Shown here in pieces: positions 45,758 through 57,975 of a DNA stretch of 64,000 nucleotides. Position 1 is the first letter of the stretch. Each line of letters starts with the position of its first letter. Origin of the DNA: Cyclina sinensis (lineage: Eukaryota > Mollusca > Bivalvia > Venerida > Veneridae); contig JAAONU010000010.1 in assembly GCA_012932295.1 (NCBI GenBank), positions 25,356,977-25,420,976 of the forward strand, given 5' to 3'. Position numbers and translations under genes: made by a program. The notes under the pieces are model-generated. The model saw nothing but the letters and a program-made list of their open reading frames with translations. It did not search any database and had not been told where the DNA came from.

Positions 45758-47640
45758 GTGAGTTCTTTTAAGAGAATATTTTTGTTTTCTTATTTTTCTC
45801 TGTGTGAAAACGTTTCGCTCAAACAGTTGCTTATTTGTTTTATTTATGGTTACTCGATAAAATCCATTATAATGAACAGACAAATAATACATATTATTTT
45901 CTGACTGCAAACACAAAATAGTGAAATAATAGAAATACTAACAACTTAATGCTGTTTTTTTCATATTTTAAACTTTATTAATGAATTATCGCAAAATATT
46001 TTCCTTTAGATTTTGGCAAAACACTTATGTATGACTTAGATGTGAAAACACTGAACTAATTTTCTGTCTTACACTCATTTGCAAACTATTTCTCTAATTA
46101 AATTTCGCTTATAAGGTGAAAAAAGAATGTTAGAATATATTCGTTTCTCTCTCGAACCTTGTGTTATCAATTATACCAAAACATTAAAGGGGAAACATCT
46201 TGGATCCATGAAACAAAAGATTCATGATGGCCATGAATCATGAAACACATTTCTGGAAACAATCTTGTGTTTGAAGAATGACCATTAAACTTTTTTTTTC
46301 CAGAGTTTAACATATGGCATATTTAATTTGATTAATTATTTATTATTTTTCCATGTCCAAAGACTATAATCTTTCTGTTTTGATTTAAAGATACACGTTT
46401 CGCTATGTGACTTTCGTGCAGTTCCATTCATTCTGCGAAACCAGAAAATTAACAGTGACAAAAATCAAATGCATGTAGCTGTATTTAATAATATTTTAAC
46501 AAGAAATTTACTTAAGTAAAAAGATTTTTTATATAATATTTTCTCTCTTTTTTAAGTTTCTCTTGTAGAATCATTGCAAGTTTTCGTTGAAATAATATTA
46601 TAATGACGTACCATAACACAATATATTTAATATATCAAATGAAATAGGTATTTTTTATCAAAATACACTGGAAATGAGTAGATAAAAGGTTCAACTGGTT
46701 TGCTTTTGTTTTAATATTGTAAATGTCAATTAAGTATAAGAGAAGAGAATCTTCCAAAGATTTGTTTTAGATAGTTGATATGCAGCTTGAAAAAGTGTCC
46801 AGATGAAATAAATTACCGTTTGTTTAGAATATTTTGGATCCAAGTTACAAACTAAGACGCATGGCCTTAATATACGGACATTATTATGAAACAGGCAATT
46901 ACAAAACTTGTTCATTTTGACAGTAAAAGAGAAAAGATAAAAGTAGCACTTAACTCTTCATTGAAAATGGAGTTAACTGTAACACAAGATAAATCTTGCC
47001 TTGACATGTAAATGCACAAAATTTGAAAGAAACGGAAGTTAATTTTTCGGCAATACAAGCAAAATAAAAATCTGTTTGTGTTCTACACTTTGTCTAAACC
47101 ATAAATTTGAGTATTTTTTGTTGTTGTTGTTGTTAATTTGTTGGGTTTTTTTAGGGGGGGGGGGGGGGGGGCAGTAGCTTTTAGCAACTGACATTAATGG
47201 CGCTTTTATGACTGAAATAGTAACTGATAAGGAAGAGTACTGCAAGAGTAAGTGAGGAATTGAACATAAAGCATGGTAGTCATCTTCTAATACAGAGATC
47301 ATTACAAGCTGAAGAAAAATTGTATTTATATATATGTTATACGGACAAACATAAATGTTTTGACTGAAGTGAATGTATCTTTTTTATAGATGATGTGATG
47401 TATGAGCTCCGCTCTACTTTCCACCAAAAGATTCATTTACCTTATTAGTGTTTCTTTTAGATCTGATAAAGATAAGATGCTCTCACTATAATAGAACTAA
47501 CCTTCACTTTTGCTGCGGACGGACGTGAAACATTACTTACTTTACACTATACAAAACAAGGCCACAAAAATAAAGTAATATAGTTATGTATAATTAAGAT
47601 GAATGACAACATTGTGTACAAGTACAACATGCTGTATAAG
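45758..47640. other. Putative intron start of unit 1, no other gene
   Basis: AT-rich. It contains no acceptor plus open stretch that is conserved in unit 2. A poly-G run lies at 47154-47171. Confidence 0.35.
47154..47171. repeat. G18 homopolymer
   Basis: Eighteen G in a row, preceded by TTTTTTTA and a (GTT)n stretch. A minus-strand frame reading through it (polyproline) is an artefact. Confidence 0.9.
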
Positions 47641-48515
47641 TCATTCTTAACAACATTTAATTACGTTGTATAAACCATCTGTAATGCCTTTTAAGGTCAA
47701 TACACGTCTATTATGTCAACCAGAGAATATGCATCCTCTTATATTGCCATCCCTCTTTAATACATTCACAATAATAATAAGACGTTAACGTAATCAAACA
47801 TTATTATTTCTTCAGATTAGATAACAGCACCATTGCTGTATATAGGAGATAATGACATAATAGGGCGTGTCCAGACAACAGGTTTTCATTGGTATCGGGT
47901 CTCAAATTTAACCATTTATAGACATTTCGTTTCATGAAATACGTTAATAATACCCAAACTTCTCAAAGTCTCTGGTTCCAATTATGGAAAAAAATGAAGA
48001 TTTGGAAGATTTAAAAATAATACAATCAGACTAATAGCTAATTTCATCTGCTGCAGTGTAAAAGAAAGGTTGTAATATATGATAGCTCTTTGTAATAAGA
48101 ACAGTTTCTTATAGATCAAGTTAATAATAACATGTGGTTGACGTTTAAAGAATTGTCTCTAATGATTCAGCGTCAAAATAAAGTTAAGCTTTAGGACCAA
48201 TTATAGTTTTATGATACTTTCTGCAAGCTTTATAATGAGATCGTCTCTTTTATTCAAGCGTTCAAAAATCCAGTTCATCATTTTGTATATTTATGTACGA
48301 TAGCCTGAAAATGTATTTTGTATTTCTGCTTCGATAAAAAGATAAGAAACATTAAATACAGATATATTTTAAGATGCAATGTAAACAAATCATCTTGATT
48401 GCCTAAAGAAATGAATTATATTACCACTTGACATTACAAGTTCGTATCCGTCAGTGTGACATATTTGCAAGTGTTACTCAGAATCACTAAAGATTACTTG
48501 TGTAACAACCTTTTT

Positions 48516-48727
48516 CATTCATTCATTCATACATTCATGCATTCATTTCAATAGCCATCTATCAGTTCATTCATTCGTTCATTTGCTTGTTCCTTTAGAG
48601 GTACGTTCATTCATTCATTCATTCATTCATTCATTTCAGTAGCCATCTATCAGTTCATTCATTCACTCATTTGCTTGTTCCTTTAGTGGTACGTTCATTC
48701 ATTCATTCGTTCATTCATTCACTCACT
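48516..48727. repeat. (CATT)n microsatellite with internal duplication, unit 1
   Basis: CATT/TTCA tetramers are interrupted twice by the same phrase: AGCCATCTATCAGTTCATTC then TTGCTTGTTCCTTTAG..GTACG (near 48553 and 48640). A related tract is at 57846-57975 in unit 2. Confidence 0.9.
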
Positions 48728-49109
48728 CGCTAGAGGTCCAGAGGTTGTTACTGCCTAAAATTGGGGCATCTAAGAGACATCTACGCACTAACCAGAGAGG
48801 GTTGCTTCTGTTCATCGTCTGACTAAATTTAAAATATTAAATATAACCTCCATCGGCATTATATATCATTTTCTGTATCCAGGCCGGCCTTGTAATGTTG
48901 GTGGAATTTATTTAAATGATCCGTATAGATAAATGAGTTGAAGACTTTTGTTGGTGTTAGAAAACATGATTTTTGAAGAAATATATAAACTTTTAGATAT
49001 TAAATTAGCTTTACGTAAAAGTGATTCACCTTTAGCATATAAGATAAGGAGTTATTTTCTGAAATCTATTAACTCCTTTTTGTCCATTAATCAGCACATA
49101 TCCCACAAA

Positions 49110-49410
49110 CTTGTGACTAATTTGGACGTTTCTGCACGCAGTCGTCAATTTCTACCATTACGAGAGACAATGTTTTGAATAATGGCTCACACTAAAAGTC
49201 TTTCGTAGTTAAATGTGTGATATTAAAATGCCGCATTAAGTTCACTCGTGCAATCTGCACAGTTTTGCATCATGTTTGATTTGAAAAAGGTTGGGTATGT
49301 TTATATCATATTGGACATTATGTTTCTTATCAACGCAGGCGTCATGTTTTATGTATCAAAAATTGCTGTTCTTGGATATGAGTGAAGTACCGACTACTGA
49401 GATGTTTTAA
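49110..49410. other. Segment inverted relative to unit 2
   Basis: Text here, such as GTTCACTCGTGCAATCTGCA, CAGTTTTGCATCATGTTTGA and TTATGTTTCTTATCAACGCA, is found as its reverse complement at about 58355-58650, while sequence on both sides stays collinear. One unit has undergone an inversion of about 300 bp. Confidence 0.85.
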
Positions 49411-50764
49411 TTATTGTGGTTATTTTATAATCTGTCACACAATGAGGAAAACAGTGTAAGTTAAGACTGATAAAAAACAAAAAAGCATGGCGATTGCTTT
49501 GAGATAAAATGCAACAGTTGCAGAAATATTTTGACGTATTTTTTTAAAATCCTATTTGCTGTACTTAGATACATTTTGCTAAATTTAAATGACCAGGTGA
49601 GATACATTTTTGAAATGTAGAAAATCCTAACATCATATGTAAGTAAAAGTTTGTAGAAATATGCGCTTTTTTCAAAAACTAAACTTTAAAGACAGGTATT
49701 TTTATTATTGAACACAAGGAAAAGTATATTCGACATTTATGATAGAACTTTGTGATTTATTTGTCGAATATGATATTTAGCTGTAAAAACTGATTACAAT
49801 AGCTTACTAATGCATGTTACTAAAATTTAAGCTTGCAAAATATTTCCATATGTGTATAAAAGCCTGCATTTCATCCTCCCAGTTTAAATTCTAAAACGTT
49901 TACATTTGAGACAATTAAGAAAAGCGAGACAGTTTTCGTGCACGCGATATGATGCCAATAAATTAAAAGTTGAATTTATATGTCCTCTAATGGATCAAGA
50001 GAATTAGCAATTATCGAGAGACAGTTTATGAAATTTTGTTTAGATGTTCTGGTCTGCTTTGATATAGAACTAGAAAATAATGAAAGGAATAATTTGCTGT
50101 AAATATTCTAGGAATCAGCTGATCTCTAATTGGCCTTAACGTAATACATAATATAAACTCTTTATTTCCTCTGCCTAAAAGATAATGAATTTATGTAAGC
50201 GACAAAACTGGTAGTACACATTTTGGTATTCCCTGACTTCCCAACAAATTATCCTGATTCATTATTTATTTTAGTGTGTAACTGATGTTTCAGCCTTGTT
50301 TGAATGTTTTTCAGGCAGGTCTCCGAAGACGCTCATAGATTTTGTAGTCCGTATATTGCTCATTATTTTTGGGTGTGTATTAATTGCACGCATTTTTTTC
50401 TTCTTCTTTCTTTTAAAGATAGAAATCTGTACATAATTGTTTCTTTTTTCTGTAATGGTAAGTAAATTCAACACATGGTTTCATCCACTAGAAGAGTATC
50501 ATCTGGTTAAAGATTAATTCTGTGTCAAGGGATCGCTATACTTGCATCCTAAAAACTTTACATTAGACAAGAAAGTGCTTTTTTCAATCTTGATAAATGA
50601 AATGGATAATGAATTGGCATAACGCCTACATTGCAACAAATGACAATATAATAATGTGTAAACTAATGTTTTACCATCCTATTTTCGGTTTTTCCTTTGT
50701 CTTAACACCTTCTCACATTGTTGGTTAGAGCCTTTCAATGGTTATGTTTACTGCAAGAATACTG

Positions 50765-51075
50765 AATAATTCTTTAATTCCTGTCAGACTGATTAATATG
50801 TAGCTATTTATTGCAAAAAGTCTTTTTATGGAGGAGGCTGCTTAAAAACTTCGAGTAAGACGTCATAAAATTCTGTTAAGCGAAAACGAAAGCATCGATG
50901 TTGCGTTAATTAATGCAGTCTGTGTGTGAAACATAGTAAATAATGAGCTTAACCCTCACCATTACAATAACAATACGGGGATTTTTACTGCGAAAGCTAC
51001 TTAGAGAAAGCTATTAATCACGGCAAAGTCTCGTTATAAGGAAGACAAGTCCGTTGTCAGTGTAATGTTAATGGC
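50765..51075. other. Conserved noncoding block, unit 1
   Basis: About 300 bp that matches 61318-61625 with roughly 12 differences by eye (about 96%), whereas neighbouring sequence is far more diverged. It includes AAAAAGTCTTTTTATGGAGG, GCATCGATGTTGCGTTAATT and CACGGCAAAGTCTCGTTATA. No open frame runs through it. It may be a regulatory element, an ncRNA, or a gene-conversion tract. Confidence 0.6.
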
Positions 51076-51747
51076 AAGCTGTCCTTGTTAAACTTGTAAC
51101 ATTTGCAAAGCTATGAATCAAGCAATAGCACTAAAACCAAAATCATTGTTGCTGATTTTTTATCACGGAAAAAGAGTCTTAAGTATTTGTTGCATGAAAA
51201 AATGCAAAATAATACGTAGCTTTTTTGCTGAATAGAATATGCATGTGATGAAGTCAAAGCTTTCTAAGCAAGTGCAAGAACGAATTTATGTAAAACACAA
51301 TAATATAATTTACAGTTCGACTTATTGAAGTTCTTACATATCTTTTTTTTCAAATTTGTGTTGTCTTTAAATAGCATAAATATATTGGCAAGTCAGTAAA
51401 ACTGTCCCAAGTAAATGTTCCTTTTCCAGATTCTTAAAAAAATAGCAGTGTCTCCGTACGAGCTGGTGAGGTGAACGAAGCTTTATCTTTTTGATTATAT
51501 GACAGGTAATACTTGGAAATTGTTAAGTAACTTAAACTTTTCTCATGATATTTGATACATGAGCTTTACATGCCAAGGGCTGAGATGGTTCATTGTCTTA
51601 TTTTTTAACGTATCTCAGCAAAAGGTCCTCTTTAATGTTGCTATAAAATTTGTGCTTACCATGTATTTTACTGTTTGAAACAATGATTACTTGCTATCAT
51701 TCTTTTAATTTTTATGGTTTTATGAGTTTTTTATGACAAACGCCATC

Positions 51748-53394
51748 TTTTTTTTTTTTTTTTTTATTTCAAACAATTTACAAAAATATTTACATACAAG
51801 CTCCATGGTTTTTCAAAGAACTATACTAACAAAGTTAGTTACTACTATTTAAAGAAATTAATATCAGATAACAACTAAACCTAAATAAGAAAAAAGAAGA
51901 GGATAGGTTAGAGAACAGTTTACTTTGGTATCTATAGATTTATAAAAGTAGAGGTAAAAAAGTTGTCCAATCTCTGTTAAAATTTTCAATTGTATCTTTT
52001 TTCAACGCTGTGTATTTTTCTAGTTTTAATCGAACGATGAATTTCTGTTTAAAAACGTGTATATCCGGGATCATGTTTTTTGTTTTACATCTGTATATAT
52101 AGTGTTTAGAAAAAAGTAATATATAATACACTACTTTATCATTGGAATGAAAAAACGTTAAAAATCTATCATATTCTATATTTGTATTGAAGGTCATAGC
52201 CCATTTGAACAGTTGGGTCCAGAAATTTTGTACCTGTGAACAGTCCCAAAATAAATGTTCTAAACTTTCCACAGCCATATTACAAAAACCACACAGGCTA
52301 GATTCAACTAAGCCACATTTGAATAAGAACGTATTGGTTGCAACATTTCTATGTAAAAAGTTAAAATAGAAAGTTTGAAGAAAATTATCATTGCAACTAA
52401 CGAAAGCATTTTTAAATATGTCTGACCAATTGAATATTTTATCTGGGAAGAAAGTTTCCCATTTTATTTGCGCTTTCGATTGTCCCATCGAAATGTAGAC
52501 TTTTTTCTGTGTATATGTTAATTTTTTGTTTAAGTAACTTGGTTTAGTTATAGTAATCATGTCGTATATACATAGTTCATTTGTTAGCTGTGCCAAGTTT
52601 ACAGAATTAAGAGTTCTAATCCACTCTTTTGGTATTGCTGAAATCAACCTGTTGTAGTTCAGAAATTCAGAATCAGGTATTTTGTATATGTTTTTTAATT
52701 GGCTGAATGTTTTAAATCGTTTAGTTTCTTCATTATAAATATCTTTTATCTGAATAATATTTTTCTTTATCCAAACAGGAAAGTGCAAAACTGATTTGTT
52801 GTTTCGTATGTGTGAGTTATTCCATATTATTTGAGTTCTAATATTTCTAATATTTTGAGGGTTGTTGTTAAAATTGATTTTGCTCCAAGCGATGAATACG
52901 TCTTTAATGAACAGGTTTTTAATGTTGAGTCGCAATATATCTGGTGTACTAATGTTACATTTAAACAAATCTATTTTTGATATTTTTTTAATCTGTTTGT
53001 CTATTATTTCTTTCCATGTCCCTTTATTTTTTGTATTAGTTATTCGATTTATCCAGCTTGATTTTATAGAGTTAAGGTATATCGGAATATCTATCATATT
53101 TATTCCACCATCCTCAATATTTTGAATTATAGTATTCCTTTTTACTTTATCTCTTTTCGAGTTCCAGATAAAGCTGTAACTCTTTTGTGTTAACATTTTT
53201 ATAATATGTTCCGAAGGATTTGGAAGGACTGAGAATAAATATGTTAATTTTGGAAGAATTAATGATTTATATACAGATACTTTACCTATGAGTGTTAAAT
53301 GTTTTGTTTTCCACCTGTTTATGTCATTTTGAAACTGATTTATTCTAGGGGTGTAATTTAATTCAAGAATTTTTTCTGTATTTGCGTGGACATC
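51748..53394 (-). mobile_element. 5'-truncated L1/Tx1-like LINE insertion
   Basis: On the minus strand it ends in a poly(A) tail (T run at 51748-51765). It is flanked by a short direct repeat, CATCTT, at 51744-51749 and 53391-53396; on the sense strand this is AAGATG preceded by TTTT, reminiscent of an L1-type TT/AAAA cut. Unit 2 lacks it: the empty site is at about 62289 (AAATGCCTTAAAATTACATA). The insertion is therefore younger than the duplication, and about 1.64 kb long. Confidence 0.85.
51940..53394 (-). pseudogene. LINE ORF2 C-terminal fragment (RT thumb and CCHC tail)
   Basis: An uninterrupted frame of 484 codons, truncated at its 5' end by the insertion itself. It starts ANTEKILELNYTPRI just inside the break. 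Next are NRWKTKHLTLIGKVSVYKSL and LPKLTYLFSVLPNP, then FIWNSKRDKVKRNTI and NIEDGGINMIDIPIYLNSIK, features following the RT catalytic core in L1/Tx1-type ORF2. Near the end, CGLVESSLCGFCNMAVESLE followed by HLFWDC is a CCHC zinc-knuckle-like motif (C-x2-C, H, C). The catalytic RT and endonuclease domains are missing. The lack of stops fits a recent insertion. Confidence 0.8.
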
Positions 53395-54520
53395 TTAAAA
53401 TACGTATTTTTCAGTGAGATAGCGTTACTTGTTATGAGACTGGAACTGGTGAAAATCTTATTTTCATCTTAACATTGCAATTATGTATTGAAATGCGATA
53501 TGATTAAAGTTTTGCATTGAGAGCACTCCGAGTTTCTGTTTAGATATTTTGATTTCTAAGAAATTTTTCTGATGTTTTGAATATAAAACAATGCTGTCTA
53601 GAGAAATGAATAACTCTCCATAGAGAATCAGAAGGTTCGTCTTTGTGATTGTTTTTCTATATAAAAAACAACAACTGTGGTTGGCATAACTGCAAGAGAG
53701 AAATATTTTGAATATATCTTAAAGATGACTCAGGATAGAAATCGCATGATTCAAGAAAAGAAATGTGTTATCGTTCCATGTTTTCAGTGACTGGAAAGAA
53801 AGGAGATTTAAATGTATTATCACTTGATTACAATTTATCTGTTACTTTCAACTAGTGTTGTTTTCAGTTCATGATTAATAGCTGAATAACGGAAGCGTTT
53901 GCGCCGTTGTAAGGAAAACGTGTTAATTGACTGCATGTCGTTATAAAGACATTAAGAATATGATAAAAAACGGATACTTTTTATAAGAAATAAAAACACA
54001 AGAAAGCAAAGAACATACAAGTATAACTTTCTGTTGAAACCCTTTCAACAGCTGAAAATCTAAGCATATTTTATGATCAATACCTTAAAAAATCTCAATA
54101 TGTTGAAAACAGTTATTAGTTCGGGTAATACTAAATTCTTAAACAGTTACTCTAAATAATACTCTAGTTTAGTAGTAATACTTACTTTTGTCAACTGAAA
54201 CGTATATTTAGTATCATTCTCAGAAATTGTGAAAATCGTATGGAAATCACATCTTTAGAAAGTGAACGTGTTTAGTAAAAAAAAGGATAAGTCATTAATT
54301 TACTGAAACAAAAGAAAACAAAAACATTTTGGAAAAACAGAAAGCAAGATTACCACTTTCTAACTGAAAGGTCACAATAGCGTAACGACTTAGCTGAATA
54401 AACATTATTCCATATTTTTCTTCCGTCAGACAGGGTGTTTTTGATTGCAACATAGTTGCGATACTGCCCTGAGAATTCTCGAAATTCTTCGCTAAATAAC
54501 ATGATTAGTTATCCATATTT
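53395..54520. other. Unit 1 tail, collinear with 62.3-63.45 kb
   Basis: Noncoding. It shares GAAATGAATNACTCTCC, TAACTGCAAGAGAGAAAT, GAAGCGTTTGCGCC and TGAGAATTCTCGAA with unit 2. The last is a 10-bp palindrome (GAGAATTCTC) conserved in both copies, about 750 bp upstream of the next first exon. Confidence 0.6.
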
Positions 54521-55230
54521 GTCTAGTGTATAGTATCTGAGAGAAAGCTCTCTATTGGATCTATGGGCCGTAGTAACAGATCAGAGATTTTGTTTTATTA
54601 TAATGTCCTCTTCATATGTCATGTTTGATTTATCTGCAAAGGAGAACAAGGTCTCTGTGTCTGGCGAAATGATCAACTAAATTATGATCTGGAGCATTTT
54701 TTCTTCCTTTTTTCAGTTTGTTTTAGGTTTCAGACATCAGACAAGGAAAACAGGATTGTTTAAAAGTTTTTTATTATTATTTGATGTATTGAAGTTTCGT
54801 CATGCAATGACTAAATGAGATATAACAGTGTGTATTAGCTTTTTGTATAGTACTGAACAACGGCTGAAGGTGTACAGAAAGACGACAAAATGAGTAAGAA
54901 GATTTCATTATATCATGATATGAATAGCAGAAAAGTGTTGACAGTGTAGAAGCTTCTTTGAAATATATTTTGTCATATGCTTACATTAAAATGCACAGGT
55001 GAAACGTGTATATGAAAGATAATGATGACATCTTATGATTACAGGGAACAATATAGTGTTTGTTATATAATTTTGTGTAAAAAGAATGGTATATTGGACT
55101 CTCTGGTAGAACTTTATGTTTAAATTGATTAAAATATATGGGAATTTGTTGAAATTGTCTGTGTAAAAAGGGCGAGATGGAATATAACATGCATTTTTAG
55201 TGTAAATTTGAAATAATTTAACTTCCGACA

Positions 55231-55287
55231 ATGACAGTATGGGAACGTCATATTGGCGATACAGAAGAGAAGGAAGTATTGAATTTG
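55231..55287 (+). CDS. Candidate first coding exon, array unit 2
   Basis: The ATG has A at -3 (CGACAATGACAG). The 57-bp exon encodes MTVWERHIGDTEEKEVLNL and ends at a GTAAGT donor (55288-55293), phase 0. Compared with 45701-45757, six residues differ, and start, length and donor are conserved. It is the best evidence in the window for a duplicated cellular gene or promoter. The family is not recognised. Confidence 0.5.
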
Positions 55288-55596
55288 GTAAGTTCCTGTT
55301 TACATTAAAGCCGTGTTTTCTTACTGATTAAATTATTGATCATAATAACATTGATTGGAAGCATTTATAAAAGTGTCTTTGGTCAACTGCTGTATCATGC
55401 TGCTTCTGTTATTCTTATGTAGTGACTTGAAATACAAGTTTTGATTTCCTCAGCAAGTAATTTGATGAAATATCAAAAAAAAAGATTGCGTTTAATTTTT
55501 TTGTTGTCAGTAAAATGTAAATTATAGTGAATAAACTTTAACGAAATGCCTTCCTGACTAAAAACATATAAATATCTTAAAGATGATGAGCTCCAC

Positions 55597-56442
55597 TAGA
55601 AAAAACATATTACTTTCCGTCACAATATTTATTTAGATTTTCTGTGGACAACCGTGTAGAAAAAACATATTACTTTCCGTCACAATATTTATTTAGATTT
55701 TCTGTGGACAACCGTGTAGAAAAAACATATTACTTTCTGTCCACAATATTTATTTAGATTTTCTGTGGACAACCGTGTAGAAAAAACATATTACTTTCTG
55801 TCCACAATATTTACTTAGATTTTCTGTGGACAACCGTGTAGAAAAAACATATTACTTTCTGTCCACAATATTTACTTAGATTTTCTGTGGACAACCGTGT
55901 AGAAAAAACATATTACTTTCCGTCACAATATTTATTTAGATTTTCTGTGGACAACCGTGTAGAAAAAACATATTACTTTCCGTCACAATATTTATTTAGA
56001 TTTTCTGTGGACAACCGTGTAGAAAAAACATATTACTTTCTGTCACAATATTTATTTAGATTTTCTGTGGACAACCGTGTAGAAAAAACATATTACTTTC
56101 TGTCACAATATTTATTTAGATTTTCTGTGGACAACCGTGTAGAAAAAACATATTACTTTCTGTCACAATATTTATTTAGATTTTCTGTGGACAACCGTGT
56201 AGAAAAAACATATTACTTTCTGTCACAATATTTATTTAGATTTTCTGTGGACAACCGTGTAGAAAAAACATATTACTTTCTGTCACAATATTTATTTAGA
56301 TTTTCTGTGGACAACCGTGTAGAAAAAACATATTACTTTCTGTCACAATATTTATTTAGATTTTCTGTGGACAACCGTGTAGAAAAAACATATTACTTTC
56401 TGTCACAATATTTATTTAGATTTTCTGTGGACAACCGTGTAG
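55597..56442. repeat. 60-bp minisatellite, about 14 units
   Basis: The unit is TAGAAAAAACATATTACTTT, CTGTCACAATATTTATTTAG and ATTTTCTGTGGACAACCGTG. The last eight units are practically identical. Three early units are 61 bp because they read TGTCCACA rather than TGTCACA. 60 is a multiple of three, which creates a 205-codon frame (55887-56504); this is an artefact. The array lies about 310 bp after the donor of the unit 2 exon and is absent from unit 1. Confidence 0.97.
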
Positions 56443-56918
56443 CTTTACTTATTTCACATTATATAAAAAAGTTTTCAAATAAAAAATTAGTAATATATTG
56501 TTAAGATAAGAAAAATTATGTTGTATAAGCCTTAAGAAAAATTCCCGTCTATCATATTTGACAGATAATGTGCATCTTCTTTGATTGCTCTCACTCATAA
56601 ACAAATTTACAATAACACTTAGACGTTACCGTAATCAAACACTATAATATTTCTTTAGATTAGATAACAACACTCTTCCTGCATATAGGAGATAACACAA
56701 TACACAATGACACAATAGCGCGAGTCAACACAAAGTTTAATTGGTATTGTGTCTACAATTTGGCCATTTGCAGGCTATTTATTTTCACACAGTTTTGGTA
56801 CCAATTATGAAGAAAATGAAGATTAGTAAACAATAAGACTTAAGGTAATTTCATCTGCTGTAAGGTAAAAGAGAAGTGGTAATATCTGTAAGCTCTTTGT
56901 AATTGGAACATTTTTATA

Positions 56919-57455
56919 TGCCCGAATGGGTTATGGTCAAGGGCGATTTGGTTTCTGGAGGATAACTTGAGTTCTCTTTGGTTGGCAGTCTTTAACCTTC
57001 ATGTGATCATTGCCCAAATTGAGTTGATGACACCTACTGATTTTGGAGTCAGCAGCTCAAAGGTCAATGCAACATAAACCTTAATATTGAAGATCATTTC
57101 CACCATGTAACTTGACAATCATTTATTATAGAGACTTCAAACGTTATATAATGATTGCATACATTGAGAGGATAACCCCTGTACATTTTGGGATCAGTAT
57201 GTAAAAGGTCAAGGTTACAGTGACCTAAATGTTTAGAATCATTTACACTCTGTAACTCGACATTTATTTTTCATAGAGACCTGAAAATTCATATAATAGT
57301 TGCACACATTGAGTGAATGACCCCTATTGATTTTGGGGTCAGTAGGTCAAAAATAAAAAATAAAAATTTAAAGCAAATCATTTAATTTTAATGCCTAAGG
57401 TTTCCTTCCTTATATCACAAATGCATATAACGCTCCGCCCAGCTATGCTCTTGTC
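56919..57455. mobile_element. Dispersed repeat inserted in unit 2, with target duplication
   Basis: Flanked by TTATA on both sides (56914-56918 and 57456-57460). Unit 1 has the uninterrupted site (TTCTTATAGATCAAGTTAAT at about 48107). It has three internal modules of about 145 bp, with TTGAG..GATGACACCTACTGATTTT, GGTCAAGGTTACAGTGACCT and CCCCTATTGATTTTGGGGTC. This resembles abundant short interspersed elements of bivalves. It has no coding capacity. Confidence 0.75.
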
Positions 57456-57845
57456 TTATAAATCTTTTTCATAATAACTTGTGGCGAACGTTTAAAGAAT
57501 TGTCTCTAATAATTCAGTGTCAAAATCAAAGGTAAGGTTATAGACTAATTATAGTTTTGTGATATTTTCTGCAAGCTTAATTATGAGATCGTTTTTCTCA
57601 AGCGTTCATCCGTATGTATATTTATTCACGATAGACTGAAAATAAAAATTTTATTTTCTGCTGCTATAATAAGATAACAAACATTAAATACAGATAAATT
57701 GTTCAGATGGAATGTAAACAAATTATCTTGATTGCCTAAAGAAATGAATTATATTACCACTTAACATCACAAGTTCGTATCCGTCAGTGCGACATGATTA
57801 AGTCTTACTCAATCACTAAAGATTACTTGTGTATCAACCCTTTTC

Positions 57846-57975
57846 ATTAATTCATTCATTCATTTGTTCGTCCGTCCGTTCGTTCAGTCATTCTAATATC
57901 CATCTATCAATTCATTCATTCATTCGTTTGTCCCTTTGCTTGCACGTTAATTCACTCATTCATTCATTCATTCGG
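57846..57975. repeat. (CATT)n microsatellite, unit 2
   Basis: ATTCATTCATTCATTTGTTC, GTCCGTCCGTTCGTTC and CATTCATTCATTCATTCGG. It is orthologous in position to 48516-48727. Confidence 0.85.

Larger units (their letters stand above)
45230..54520. repeat. Tandem array of about 9-kb units: unit 1
   Basis: Aligned to unit 2 (54521-63450) by blocks in the same order: GAGAGAAAGCTCTCT near 45264 and 54537; the MTVWER exon at 45701 and 55231; TTAGACGTTA..GTAATCAAAC near 47780 and 56620; (CATT)n near 48.6 and 57.9 kb; TGACTTCCCAACAAATTATCC near 50235 and 59370; and a conserved block at 50.77 and 61.32 kb. By eye, identity outside the conserved block is about 75-85%, so this duplication is older than the 26-40 kb one. 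Unit 1 alone carries the LINE fragment at 51.7-53.4 kb. Confidence 0.8.

Noticed and set aside
47039..47302. Minus-strand frame with a polyproline and polyasparagine run
   Set aside because: Created by the G18 homopolymer and the neighbouring (GTT)n tract.
55887..56504. 205-codon frame on the plus strand
   Set aside because: Nine repeats of a 20-codon unit from the 60-bp array, with no flanking unique coding sequence.
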